A stretch of DNA of 64,000 nucleotides from JAWKWA01 sp041397765 (lineage in GTDB: Bacteria; Pseudomonadota; Alphaproteobacteria; Rhizobiales; Hyphomicrobiaceae). Location of the stretch: positions 186,001 through 250,000 of the forward strand of contig JAWKWA010000001.1 in assembly GCA_041397765.1 (NCBI GenBank). The letters run 5' to 3'. The translations under genes were made by a program, and so were the position numbers. Shown one piece after another: positions 1 to 8,285 of the stretch. The notes under the pieces were generated by a model. The model was not told the DNA's origin. It did not search any database and was given only the letters and a program-made list of their open reading frames with translations. Every line of letters begins with the position of its first letter. Position 1 is the first letter of the stretch.

Positions 1-53
1 CCGATGCCGCCCGCCGCCGCGGTGACGATCACGCGCTTGTCCTTGTGGGTCAT
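1..53 (-). CDS. SDR-family oxidoreductase, N-terminal fragment
   Basis: Only the first 17 codons lie in the window; the gene runs off the left edge. They read MTHKDKRVIVTAAAGGIG, which matches the first beta strand and the glycine-rich nucleotide loop (TxxxGGIG) of short-chain dehydrogenase/reductases. It lies 108 bases downstream of the BKACE gene on the same strand and is probably in the same operon. Substrate cannot be told from this fragment. Confidence 0.6.
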   Translation of the reverse strand, partial: MTHKDKRVIVTAAAGGI

Positions 54-108
54 GGAGGTTGCCTCGAGGTGCCTTCGAGTGGCATCGGCGGGAGAATACG
101 GACGATGC

Positions 109-126
109 GGCGGCCTGCCGGCCGCC
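109..126 (-). terminator. GC-rich hairpin between BKACE and SDR genes
   Basis: A perfect 7-bp stem (GGCGGCC / GGCCGCC) with a four-base loop lies in the 108-bp gap after the BKACE stop codon. No T-run follows on the minus strand, so it may be an attenuator, an mRNA-stabilising hairpin or chance in GC-rich DNA. Confidence 0.2.
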
Positions 127-161
127 CCGCCCTTCCTCTTCGGCCGGTCATGCCGCGACGA

Positions 162-1058
162 TCATCCGCGCTTCTGCAGCTTCAGCTTCTTGCGCACATC
201 CGCCGGTTTCAGGATGTTGACGTTCATCGCCGAGAGGATCGTCACAGCCCGGTCGACGAGCTGGCCGTTCGAGGCGAGCACGCCCTTCGACAGATAGATG
301 TTGTCCTCCAGGCCGATGCGCACATTGCCGCCGGCCAGCACCGACTGGGCGACCCAGGGCATCTGCATGCGCGAGATGGCGAAGCTCGACCACACCGCGC
401 CCGCCGGCATGGTGTTGACCATCGACATCAGCGTGTTGACCTCCGAGGGGGCGCCATAGGGAATGCCCATGCAAAGCTGGATCAGCACCGGATCGTCGAG
501 CAGCCCCTCCTTCATCAGGTCCTTGACCTGCCAGAGATGGCCGGTGTCGAACACCTCGCATTCGGGCTTCACGCCGAGCTGCTGGATGCGCTTGGCCATG
601 GCCCGCAGCATGTCGACCGAGTTGACCATGATGTAGTCGCCGCCGGCGAGGAAGTTCATGGTGCCGCAGTCGAGCGTGCAGATCTCGGGCAGGAGCTCGG
701 TGACATGGGCGAGCCGCTCCTCGGCGCCAGCCATGTCGGTGCCGTTCGCCTTGACCGGCAGCGGCTTCTCGGTGCCCCCGAGCACCAGATCGCCGCCCAT
801 GCCTGCCGTCAGGTTGACGACGACGTCGATGCCCGACGAGCGGATGCGGTCGACGGCCTCCTTGTAGAGCGCGACCGAGCGCGAGCCCCGGCCGGTCTTG
901 GGGTCGCGCACATGCAGATGGACGACGGCGGCGCCAGCCTTTGCCGCCTCGATCGCGGAATTGGCGATCTGCTCCGGGGTCACCGGCACCTTGTCGCTCT
1001 TGTCGGTGGTGGCGCCGGCGCCGGTGATGGCGCAGGTGATGAAGACGTCCCAGTTCAT
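162..1058 (-). CDS. BKACE family (DUF849) beta-keto acid cleavage enzyme
   Basis: 298 residues, the usual family length. The family cleaves a beta-keto acid with acetyl-CoA to acetoacetate plus a CoA thioester; members include 3-keto-5-aminohexanoate cleavage enzyme and dehydrocarnitine cleavage enzyme. The metal-binding His-x-His is visible in VVHLHVRDPKTG near residue 47. The ATG at 1058 starts MNWDVFITCAITGAG and has a clear AAGGAGG Shine-Dalgarno; a longer upstream reading frame is not needed. It is divergent from a GlxA/AraC regulator of the type that controls carnitine and betaine genes, and close to sarcosine oxidase genes, so dehydrocarnitine is a reasonable substrate guess. Family assignment is firm, substrate is inference. 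Confidence 0.88.
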   Translation of the reverse strand: MNWDVFITCAITGAGATTDKSDKVPVTPEQIANSAIEAAKAGAAVVHLHVRDPKTGRGSRSVALYKEAVDRIRSSGIDVVVNLTAGMGGDLVLGGTEKPLPVKANGTDMAGAEERLAHVTELLPEICTLDCGTMNFLAGGDYIMVNSVDMLRAMAKRIQQLGVKPECEVFDTGHLWQVKDLMKEGLLDDPVLIQLCMGIPYGAPSEVNTLMSMVNTMPAGAVWSSFAISRMQMPWVAQSVLAGGNVRIGLEDNIYLSKGVLASNGQLVDRAVTILSAMNVNILKPADVRKKLKLQKRG

Positions 1059-1184
1059 CAGGCGATCCTCCTTCAGGCACGGCGACGGCTCGCCGGCCGT
1101 CTTGCTCGGCAGGAAAGCTAGCGGCAGCCATCGGTCCGTGCCATACATTCCGCGCAAGTCGCCATACCAGGAGCGAAGTGGCCG
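1059..1184. promoter_or_regulatory. Divergent promoter region, BKACE / AraC regulator
   Basis: 126 bases separate the two divergent start codons. It must hold promoters in both directions and probably the operator for the neighbouring regulator. I see no strong palindrome that I would call the operator. Confidence 0.4.
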
Positions 1185-2273
1185 ATGCGTTCGCCGTTCG
1201 AGCCCCATGCGCGGGCGGAGAGCTTCGCCCTCGATATCGTGCTGCTTCCCTCCTTCTCGCTCCTCAGCCTCGCCATGACCATGGAGCCGCTGCGGGCCGC
1301 CAACCGCGTGGCCGGCGAGGCGCTCTACCGCTGGCGTCTCGTCTCGGTCGATGGCTGCCCGGTTGCGACCTCGAGCGGCATCGCGCTGCCCGTCGATGCC
1401 GCCTTTGGCGATGGTGCGGCGGCCGATGCGCTGATCGTCGTCGCCTCCTTCGACGTCGTGCGGACGGCCCGGCCGCTCCTGCCCGGCCTCAGGAAGCTCG
1501 GCCGCCGCGGCCTGCCGATGGGCGGCGTCGAGGCCGGGAGCTGGGTGCTCGCCATGGCCGGCCTGCTCGATGGCCGGCGCGCGACCACACATTGGGAGGA
1601 TCTGGAGGAGTTCGCCCGCGCCTTCCCCCGTGTCGATGTCGTGCCCGACCGCTTCGTCGTCGACCGCGACCGTTTCACCACCGGCGGCGCCGCGCCCGCG
1701 CTCGACATGGTGCTCGACCTGATCCGCGCCCAGCACGGCATGAGCCTCGCCCTCGATGTCGCCTCCGTCTTCGTCTACGACGAGGCGCGTCCGGCCGCCG
1801 AGCCGCAGCGCGTCGTGCAGATGGGCCATCTGGCGCTCGCCGAGCCCCGTCTCGCCGCCGCGATCCGCCTGATGGAGGAGCGACTGTCGCCGACCTTGCC
1901 GATCGAGGAGATCGCCGCATCGGTCGGTGTCGGACGACGCAGCCTGGAGATGCTGTTCCGCCGCCATCTCGGGCTTGGTCCCGGCGGCTACTATCTCGAC
2001 CTCAGGCTGAACGCCGCCCGCCGCATGCTGAGCCATCCCGGCCATTCGGTCGCCGACATCGCGGATGCGACCGGCTTCGGCTCGGCCTCGGCCTTCGCGC
2101 GGGCCTTCCGTAGCCGCTTCGGCGAGAGCCCGACGAGGGCGCAGTGCTCGGCCACCGGCAGCCGATCGGGCACCGGTCGGCCCGGCGCCGGGCCCGACGC
2201 CGGCCGCCGCGACGAGGCCGAGGGGCCGGTGCGCACACCGGCATCTGGTCTCCGGGCCCGGCCTGTGCGATAG
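1185..2273 (+). CDS. GlxA-family AraC-type transcriptional regulator (GbdR/CdhR-like)
   Basis: 362 residues. The N-terminal part (about residues 10-190) is a DJ-1/PfpI-like class I glutamine amidotransferase fold used as a sensor (FSLLSLAMTMEPLRAAN near the start, GVEAGSWVLAMAG around 110). The C-terminal 100 residues hold two AraC-type helix-turn-helix motifs (LPIEEIAASVGVGRRSLEMLF, then SVADIADATGFGSASAFARAF). This architecture is that of GbdR and CdhR, activators of glycine betaine and carnitine catabolism. It lies divergent to the BKACE gene and directly upstream of soxDAG, supporting a role in methylated-amine catabolism. Start ATG has an AGGAG about 12 bases upstream. Confidence 0.85.
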   Translation: MRSPFEPHARAESFALDIVLLPSFSLLSLAMTMEPLRAANRVAGEALYRWRLVSVDGCPVATSSGIALPVDAAFGDGAAADALIVVASFDVVRTARPLLPGLRKLGRRGLPMGGVEAGSWVLAMAGLLDGRRATTHWEDLEEFARAFPRVDVVPDRFVVDRDRFTTGGAAPALDMVLDLIRAQHGMSLALDVASVFVYDEARPAAEPQRVVQMGHLALAEPRLAAAIRLMEERLSPTLPIEEIAASVGVGRRSLEMLFRRHLGLGPGGYYLDLRLNAARRMLSHPGHSVADIADATGFGSASAFARAFRSRFGESPTRAQCSATGSRSGTGRPGAGPDAGRRDEAEGPVRTPASGLRARPVR

Positions 2274-2409
2274 AGGCGGGCGGCCCGTCTCGGGCGCTTC
2301 CGCTCTTAATTTCCACTCGTCCTGCCAACGCGCAAATGTCGCTCCGCTCATCCGACAGAGGGTCTTGCGGGCCGGCCGGCGCCGGCACCCCGCTCCCGGA
2401 GGCACCGCC

Positions 2410-2718
2410 ATGATCCGCCTCACCTGCCCGCTCTGCGGCGAGCGCGACCATACCGAATTCCGCTATGGCGGCGATGCCTCGAAGGAGCGGCCGGCCCACG
2501 AGGATGCCGACGCGGCGGCCTGGCACGATCACGTCTTCCTGTTCGACAATCCAATGGGGCGCCATCTGGAGTTCTGGCAGCATGTGCTCGGCTGCCGGCA
2601 CTGGATGATCGTCGAACGCGACACCCTCACCAACGAGATCACCGCGACCGGGCCGGCCCGGACCGGCCGGCCGGCCGGGGCTGGCCATGCCCGGACGGGC
2701 GAAGGGGGCGCGGCGTGA
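2410..2718 (+). CDS. soxD: Sarcosine oxidase delta subunit
   Basis: 102 residues, normal length. The zinc-ribbon start CPLCGERDHTEFRYGGDA is diagnostic for the delta subunit of heterotetrameric sarcosine oxidase, which oxidatively demethylates sarcosine to glycine. Delta is a small zinc-binding structural subunit. The ATG at 2410 follows CGGAGGCACC, a good ribosome binding site. The gene overlaps soxA by 4 bases (GTGA). Normally soxB lies immediately upstream; here the upstream gene is the regulator and soxB is absent. Confidence 0.93.
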   Translation: MIRLTCPLCGERDHTEFRYGGDASKERPAHEDADAAAWHDHVFLFDNPMGRHLEFWQHVLGCRHWMIVERDTLTNEITATGPARTGRPAGAGHARTGEGGAA

Positions 2719-5705
2719 GCGGCTTCCGGACACCGACGGGCGGGCGGATCGATCGTACCCGGCCGATCGCCTTCTCCTTCGACGGCCGGCCGGTCATCGG
2801 CTATCGCGGCGACACGCTCGCCTCGGCGCTCGTTGCGGCCGGTGTCACGCTGACCGGACGCTCCTTCAAGTATCACCGCCCGCGCGGCATCGTGACGGCG
2901 GGGCCGGAGGAGCCGGCAGCACTCGTCACGCTCGGCGAGGGGGCGCGGCGCGAGCCCAATCTGCCGGCGACGACGGTCGAGCTCGTCGACGGTCTCGTCG
3001 CGGAGAGCCAGAACCGCTGGCCCTCGCTCGGCCTCGACCTGATGGCGGTCAACCAGCTCGCCGCACCGGTCCTCGCGGCCGGCTTCTACTACAAGACCTT
3101 CATGGGACCGGGCGAGAAGGCGTGGATGGGCTACGAGCCGTTCATCCGCCGCGCCGCCGGTCTCGGCCGGGCCGGCCGCGAGCCCGATCCCGACCGCTAC
3201 GAGGGCCGGCACGCCTTCGCCGACATCGCCGTCGTCGGCAGCGGCCCGGCCGGCCTTGCCGCAGCGCTCGCTGCCGGCCGCTCGGGTGCCCGTGTCCTGT
3301 TGATCGAGCAGGACTTCGAGGCGGGCGGCTCGCTCCTCGCCGAGCCCGAGGGCGGTGTCGAAGCGGCCTGGCGCGCGCGGGTGCTCGGCGAGATCGCCAG
3401 CCTGCCCAACGTTACACTGGCGCTGCGCACCACCGCGTTCGGCCTCTACGACCACATGACACTCGGCCTCGTCGAGCGGCGCGACCACGAGCGGGCCGAT
3501 CCGGCGAGCGGGCGGGCGCGGCAGGTGGTGGTGACGCTCCGCGCCAAGGCCGTCGTGCTTGCAACCGGCGCCATCGAGCGGCCACTCGTCTTCAACAACA
3601 ACGACCGGCCGGGGGTGATGCTCGCCTCGGCCGCCCGCACCTATCTCAATCGCTTCGGCGCCGCGGTCGGCCGCCGCGCGGTCATCGTCACCAACAACGA
3701 CAGCGCCTACCGCACCGCCTTCGACCTTGCCGACGCGGGCGTTGCGGTCGCGGTCGCCGATCTGAGGCGCGGGCTCGACGAGTTCGTGCGGGCGCGGGCG
3801 CTCGCCAAGAATGTCGAGCTTCTCTCGGGCATAGCCGTCGTCGAGGCGGCCGGGCGAGGCGGCGTCAAGCAGGCGGTGCTCGCCGAGTACCGGGGCGAGG
3901 GCGAGACGCCCGCTTTCCTGCTCGAGCGGCGCGAGGCCGACACCATCCTCGTCTCGGGCGGCTGGACGCCGGCCGTCCATCTCGCTTCCCATCTCGGCGG
4001 CCGCCCGCACTACCGCGAGGACATCGCCGCCTTCGTGCCGGGCCGCCTGCCTGCCGGCATCGTCGCGGCGGGCGCGGCCATCGGCACGTTCGGCCTCGTC
4101 TCGGCGATCGCCGAGGGCGAGGCGGCCGGCCGGCTGGCGGCCGGCGCCGCCGACGCGCGGGTGCCGTCGGGGTCCGTGCCGAGGCCCGAAGTCGATGCCG
4201 CCGAGACGGGCGATCTGCGCATCGAGCCCGCCTGGCACATCCGCGCGCCGAAGAAGGGAAAGGCCTTCGTCGACCTGCAGAACGACGTCACCACCTCCGA
4301 TGTCGCGCTCGCCTATCGCGAGGGCTATCGCTCGGTCGAGCACCTGAAGCGCTACACGACGCTCGGCATGGGCACCGACCAGGGCAAGACCTCGAACGTC
4401 AATGCGCTGGCGCTGATGGCGGGCCATCGCAGCGTCGCCGTTGCCGAGGCCGGCACCACCACCTTCCGCCCGCCCTTCACGCCCGTCGCCATCGGCGCGC
4501 TCGCCGGCCGCGGCATCGGCCGGCACTTCCGTCCCGTCCGCCGCTCGCCGCTGCACGACTGGCATGTCCGCAATGGCGGCGAGTTCATCGAGGCGGGGCC
4601 CTGGCTGCGGGCCTGGTACTATCACTGGGCGGGCGCGACGCCGGCCGACGCCTATGTCCGCGAGATGGAGGTGGTCAGGCGCGGCGTCGGCATCGCCGAC
4701 GTCTCGACGCTCGGCAAGATCGAGGTGGCGGGGCCCGATGCCGCCGAGCTGCTCGAGCGCGTCTATGTCAACGGCTTCCGCAAGCTGCCCGTCGGCAAGG
4801 CGCGCTATGGCGTGATGCTCGGCGACGACGGCATCGTGCTCGACGACGGCACCACCACGCGGCTGTCGGAGACATCCTTCTTCATGACGACGACCACCGC
4901 CATGGCGGGCGAGGTCATGAGCTGGCTGGAGTTCCTGATCGAGACCGCCTGGACCGATCTCGACGTCCATCTGACCTCCCTCACCGACGAATGGGCCGGC
5001 ATGGCCGTCGCCGGCCCGCGCTCGCGCGATGTGCTCGCCCGCGCGCTGCCCGGTTTCGACCTCTCGGGAGAGGCGCTCGGCTTCATGGGCGCCGTCGATG
5101 GCCATCACGAGGGCGTCCCCGTGCGGGTGCTGCGCCTCAGCTTCTCGGGCGAGCTCGCCTACGAGGTCTATTGCCCGGCCGACTACGGCATCGCCCTATT
5201 CGAGCACATACTGAAGGCGGGCGAGCCCGAAGGCATCCGTCCCTATGGCCTCGAGGCGCTCGCCTCGCTGCGCATCGAGAAGGGCCATGTCGCCGGCCTC
5301 GAGCTCGACCATCGCAATACGCTCGGCGATCTGGGGCTCGCCCGCATGGCCTCGAAGGCGAAGCCCTTCGTCGGACGGCCGCTGGCGGGCCGGCCGGCCC
5401 ATGCCGGGAAGGATCGCTGGAGCCTCGTCGGCCTGGAGAGCCTGGAGCCTGGCGCGCCGGTCAGGGGCGGCTCGATCCTCTTTGCCGCCTCAGATACCAT
5501 CCGCGGTCACGGCCGCGGCTACATCACCTCGGTCACCTGGTCGACCGAGCTCAACCGCACCATCGCGCTCGGCCTCTATGAGGGCGGGCTCGCCCACGAA
5601 GGCGAGGAGATCATCGCCGCCTTCCCGCTGAAGGACGAGCAGGTGCGCCTCAGGATCGTTTCGCCGCATTTCATCGACCGCGAAGGGAAGCGTCTCAATG
5701 CTTGA
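2715..5705 (+). CDS. soxA: Sarcosine oxidase alpha subunit
   Basis: 996 residues, typical of the alpha subunit. In order: an N-terminal ferredoxin-like domain (Fer2_4, about 15-105, containing SFKYHRPRGIV), a Rossmann dinucleotide-binding domain (VVGSGPAGLAAA, 173-184), a middle SoxA region, and a C-terminal aminomethyltransferase-like (GCV_T) folate-binding domain from about residue 600. Known role: with the beta subunit it passes the methyl group of sarcosine to tetrahydrofolate as 5,10-methylene-THF. Starts with GTG inside the soxD stop and overlaps soxG by 8 bases, so soxDAG is translationally coupled. Confidence 0.94.
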   Translation: MSGFRTPTGGRIDRTRPIAFSFDGRPVIGYRGDTLASALVAAGVTLTGRSFKYHRPRGIVTAGPEEPAALVTLGEGARREPNLPATTVELVDGLVAESQNRWPSLGLDLMAVNQLAAPVLAAGFYYKTFMGPGEKAWMGYEPFIRRAAGLGRAGREPDPDRYEGRHAFADIAVVGSGPAGLAAALAAGRSGARVLLIEQDFEAGGSLLAEPEGGVEAAWRARVLGEIASLPNVTLALRTTAFGLYDHMTLGLVERRDHERADPASGRARQVVVTLRAKAVVLATGAIERPLVFNNNDRPGVMLASAARTYLNRFGAAVGRRAVIVTNNDSAYRTAFDLADAGVAVAVADLRRGLDEFVRARALAKNVELLSGIAVVEAAGRGGVKQAVLAEYRGEGETPAFLLERREADTILVSGGWTPAVHLASHLGGRPHYREDIAAFVPGRLPAGIVAAGAAIGTFGLVSAIAEGEAAGRLAAGAADARVPSGSVPRPEVDAAETGDLRIEPAWHIRAPKKGKAFVDLQNDVTTSDVALAYREGYRSVEHLKRYTTLGMGTDQGKTSNVNALALMAGHRSVAVAEAGTTTFRPPFTPVAIGALAGRGIGRHFRPVRRSPLHDWHVRNGGEFIEAGPWLRAWYYHWAGATPADAYVREMEVVRRGVGIADVSTLGKIEVAGPDAAELLERVYVNGFRKLPVGKARYGVMLGDDGIVLDDGTTTRLSETSFFMTTTTAMAGEVMSWLEFLIETAWTDLDVHLTSLTDEWAGMAVAGPRSRDVLARALPGFDLSGEALGFMGAVDGHHEGVPVRVLRLSFSGELAYEVYCPADYGIALFEHILKAGEPEGIRPYGLEALASLRIEKGHVAGLELDHRNTLGDLGLARMASKAKPFVGRPLAGRPAHAGKDRWSLVGLESLEPGAPVRGGSILFAASDTIRGHGRGYITSVTWSTELNRTIALGLYEGGLAHEGEEIIAAFPLKDEQVRLRIVSPHFIDREGKRLNA

Positions 5706-6303
5706 GCGGGCAAGTGCATTGGCGGGGGCCCTCGAGCCGGCGAGCCGGGCCGGTGCCGGCGGTGCCATGGGGCTCCGGCTCGGCGAAAATCCGCATTTTT
5801 CGCTCGTCCAGATCGCCGGCTTCGCCTCGACCTTCGCCGGTCTGCAGGGCGAAATCGCCTCGCTTCTCGGCGGTCCCGTGCCCCAGCTCGCCCGCACGCC
5901 CGAGAAGACGGCGGCCGGGCTCGTCTTCCGCACCGGCCATGCCCAGCTCTGGGTGATCGGCCCCGAGCGAAGCGACCTCTCGGCGAAGGCGCGGGCCGCC
6001 ATTCCGGCCGGCAAGGGCGTCGTGACCGACCTCTCCTCGGCCCGCACCCGCCTGTTCGTGGAGGGCGAGGCGGCCGCCTCGACACTCGCCAAGGGCATCC
6101 CCCTCGATCTCGATCCGGGCGCCTTTCCCGTCGGCACCGCGGCCATGACCGGCGTTCATCATGTGCCGATCCTGCTCCACCGCCCGGGCGAGCGACGCTT
6201 CGACATCTATGTGATGCGGACTTTCGCGCTCTTCGCCTTCGAATGGCTGGCCGACGCCGCGCTCGAGTTCGGCTATCGCATCGAAACCGAGGCGGCCGCC
6301 TGA
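5698..6303 (+). CDS. soxG: Sarcosine oxidase gamma subunit
   Basis: 201 residues, the family length. It follows soxA with an 8-base overlap, the normal order in soxBDAG. The gamma subunit has a GCV_T-like fold and contacts the alpha subunit's folate domain; it has no catalytic motif of its own. Identification rests on position plus the typical C-terminus (IYVMRTFALFAFEWLADAAL). Well supported by context. Confidence 0.88.
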   Translation: MLERASALAGALEPASRAGAGGAMGLRLGENPHFSLVQIAGFASTFAGLQGEIASLLGGPVPQLARTPEKTAAGLVFRTGHAQLWVIGPERSDLSAKARAAIPAGKGVVTDLSSARTRLFVEGEAAASTLAKGIPLDLDPGAFPVGTAAMTGVHHVPILLHRPGERRFDIYVMRTFALFAFEWLADAALEFGYRIETEAAA

Positions 6304-6359
6304 TGCGGCGTCGCCTGCTGTGAACCTCAAGCCTTGTCTTCTGATCCAGGGATTGCCGG

Positions 6360-6869
6360 ATGACCAAGCTCACCATGCATGCCGCTGCCGTGCCGCCGAT
6401 GATCCGCATGCTTCAGGCGCTCGCCGGCGTTCTCGACAAGGGGGCGGCGTTCGCGGCGGCCCGCAAGATCGACCCGGCGGTGCTCGTCGGCGCGCGGCTC
6501 TTCGCCGACATGCATCCGCTGAGCCGGCAGGTGCAGACCGCTTGCGATTTCGCCAAGGGAGCGGGTGGCCGGCTCGCCGGAGTCGAGCTGCCGAAATACG
6601 AGGACAACGAGCAGACCTTCGGCGAGCTGAAGGCCCGCATCGAGAAGACGGTCGCCTTCCTTGCCGGGCTCGATCCGGCCCGCTTCGAGGGCAGCGACGA
6701 GCGGCGCGTGTCGATCCGGATCGGGGGCCGGGATCTCGATCTTGCCGGCAGCGACTATCTGTTCGGCCTTGCTCTGCCCAACTTCTACTTCCACCTGACG
6801 ACGGCCTACGACATCCTGCGCCACAACGGTGTCGAGATCGGCAAGAAGGACTATATGGGCCAGGCGTGA
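6360..6869 (+). CDS. DUF1993 family protein
   Basis: 169 residues. It begins MTKLTMHAAAVPPMIRMLQA and contains LPNFYFHLTTAYDILRHNGV near the end, both typical of DUF1993, a DinB-like four-helix family of unknown function. It lies 56 bases downstream of soxG on the same strand but has no known role in sarcosine metabolism. No signal peptide or membrane segment is seen. Confidence 0.8.
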   Translation: MTKLTMHAAAVPPMIRMLQALAGVLDKGAAFAAARKIDPAVLVGARLFADMHPLSRQVQTACDFAKGAGGRLAGVELPKYEDNEQTFGELKARIEKTVAFLAGLDPARFEGSDERRVSIRIGGRDLDLAGSDYLFGLALPNFYFHLTTAYDILRHNGVEIGKKDYMGQA

Positions 6870-6963
6870 CGGCCGGTGGCGGGATTGGCTGGATGGCGCG
6901 GGTTCGCCGGGGCAGTCGGCCGAGGCTCCGGTTTACCGGCGGGGCCCCGGAGAAAGAGCAGGC

Positions 6964-8214
6964 ATGGCATCGCGTAGGGCAGCAGCCGGGAAGTCCGATG
7001 GAGCCGGCGAGCCCGATGGTCCGGGCCTTGCTCCGGCGCCCGCGGGCCTCGTTGCGCAACTGAAGCGGCTCGCCTTCCTCGAGACGACCCGGCGGGACGA
7101 CGAGATCCGCGCCATGCTCGCCGTCCCGCTGGCGATGCCGGGGGCGACGACGGGTCCACGCGCGAGCGTTACGCGGCGCGAGCTCGAGCGGGCCGGCAAG
7201 GCGATCGCCGCCACGTCTCCCGACTGGTATCGGGATTTCGCGGCGCGCGCCGCCCTCGAGGTCGGCCGGACCGACAAGAGGCTTGCGCGCTTCCTGGTGG
7301 AAGGTCTGATCGCCGCCTCCAGCGATGCCGCCGCCGTCCTCGAAGCGCTCGCCGGCGCCCTCGGCGGCATCGGGATCGCCGAGCGCGCCGGCCGGCTGAG
7401 GCCGCTTCTGGCGCTGATCGCCGCCGAGCCCGGCATCGCCCGGGGCAAGCCGGCCGGCCGGATCGGCGCGGCGCTTCTGACCCTGCGTGCCGCGACCGAT
7501 CCGGAACGCTCGCCCCGCCGCTTCGCCGAGACCATGCTCGTTCATATCGGCGCCATCCGCTCGCTCGCCCCCGACCTCGGTCATCGGCTGAAGCTCGCCG
7601 CCGCCGAGGAGCCCGTCGCCCGCATCCGCCCGATGATCGGCGCGCCCTACGACATCCTGCTCGGGCTCGCCCGCTGGGGAGACAATGCGCCGGCCTTCGA
7701 CCGCGTGCTCGGCGAGCGCATCGCCCGGCTGCTCGGTGGCGATGGCGCGGGCGATGCCGTTGGCGCCTCCGCGGTCGGCTCTCTCCCAGCCTCGACGATG
7801 CCGGCCAGCGGCGAGGACGCGCTCTACGTGCTCGACCGGCTCGCCGCCCGCGTCTTCCAGCTCGAGACCGCGGCGCGTGGCTATTTCCTCGGCGATGCCG
7901 CGATCCACGAGGCCGTGCTCGGCACGCTCCAGGGCGCCGATCCCGCGCTCGCCCGGCGCTACCGCCGTCTGACCGCCCGTCAGCGCATCATGATGCAGGC
8001 CGTCCGCAATCTCGCCAGCGAGCGCGGCTATAGGACCGAGGGCGAGCCGGGGGAGATCGTCGCGTTCGATCCGCGCCTCCATCTCCTCGAAGAGGAAGGC
8101 GAGACGCCGCGTCACGTCCGCATCGTCGATCCTCCGGTGACGCGCGAGTACGACAAGGGCCGGCACGAGCTGTTGCAGAAGGGCGAGGTCGAGCCGGCCG
8201 ACGACGAGAGCTGA
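6964..8214 (+). CDS. Unknown helical protein, partner of Hsp70-like ATPase
   Basis: I do not recognise a family. 416 residues from the ATG at 6964, which has AGAAAGAG upstream; a longer frame from 6829 overlaps the DUF1993 stop and is less likely. The sequence is Ala/Arg/Leu-rich and looks almost wholly alpha-helical, with stretches such as AAVLEALAGALGGIGIAERA and ALYVLDRLAARVFQLETAAR suggesting helical repeats. No signal peptide, transmembrane segment or catalytic motif. It is followed 71 bases later by an Hsp70/actin-fold ATPase; the pair is probably one transcription unit, so this may be its substrate adaptor or regulator (inference). Confidence 0.72.
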   Translation: MASRRAAAGKSDGAGEPDGPGLAPAPAGLVAQLKRLAFLETTRRDDEIRAMLAVPLAMPGATTGPRASVTRRELERAGKAIAATSPDWYRDFAARAALEVGRTDKRLARFLVEGLIAASSDAAAVLEALAGALGGIGIAERAGRLRPLLALIAAEPGIARGKPAGRIGAALLTLRAATDPERSPRRFAETMLVHIGAIRSLAPDLGHRLKLAAAEEPVARIRPMIGAPYDILLGLARWGDNAPAFDRVLGERIARLLGGDGAGDAVGASAVGSLPASTMPASGEDALYVLDRLAARVFQLETAARGYFLGDAAIHEAVLGTLQGADPALARRYRRLTARQRIMMQAVRNLASERGYRTEGEPGEIVAFDPRLHLLEEEGETPRHVRIVDPPVTREYDKGRHELLQKGEVEPADDES

Positions 8215-8285
8215 GAGCGGGGGACCGCGCCGGTACCAGGATTGCCGGGGCCGGTCACCGCCGCCATGGGATCAGAGGGGACAGG

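Noticed and set aside
162..2423. 753-codon version of BKACE
   Set aside because: The upstream 455 codons run antisense through the regulator gene and are low complexity; ATG 1058 has a good ribosome binding site and matches family length.
2529..5108. Long antisense open frame (859 codons) under soxA
   Set aside because: Arg/Glu/Gly/His-rich with no domain character; it is an artefact of GC-rich codon use opposite a firm gene.
2687..5581. 964-codon open frame in another plus frame of soxA
   Set aside because: Arg-rich shadow of soxA with no domains; soxA's own frame has clear motifs.
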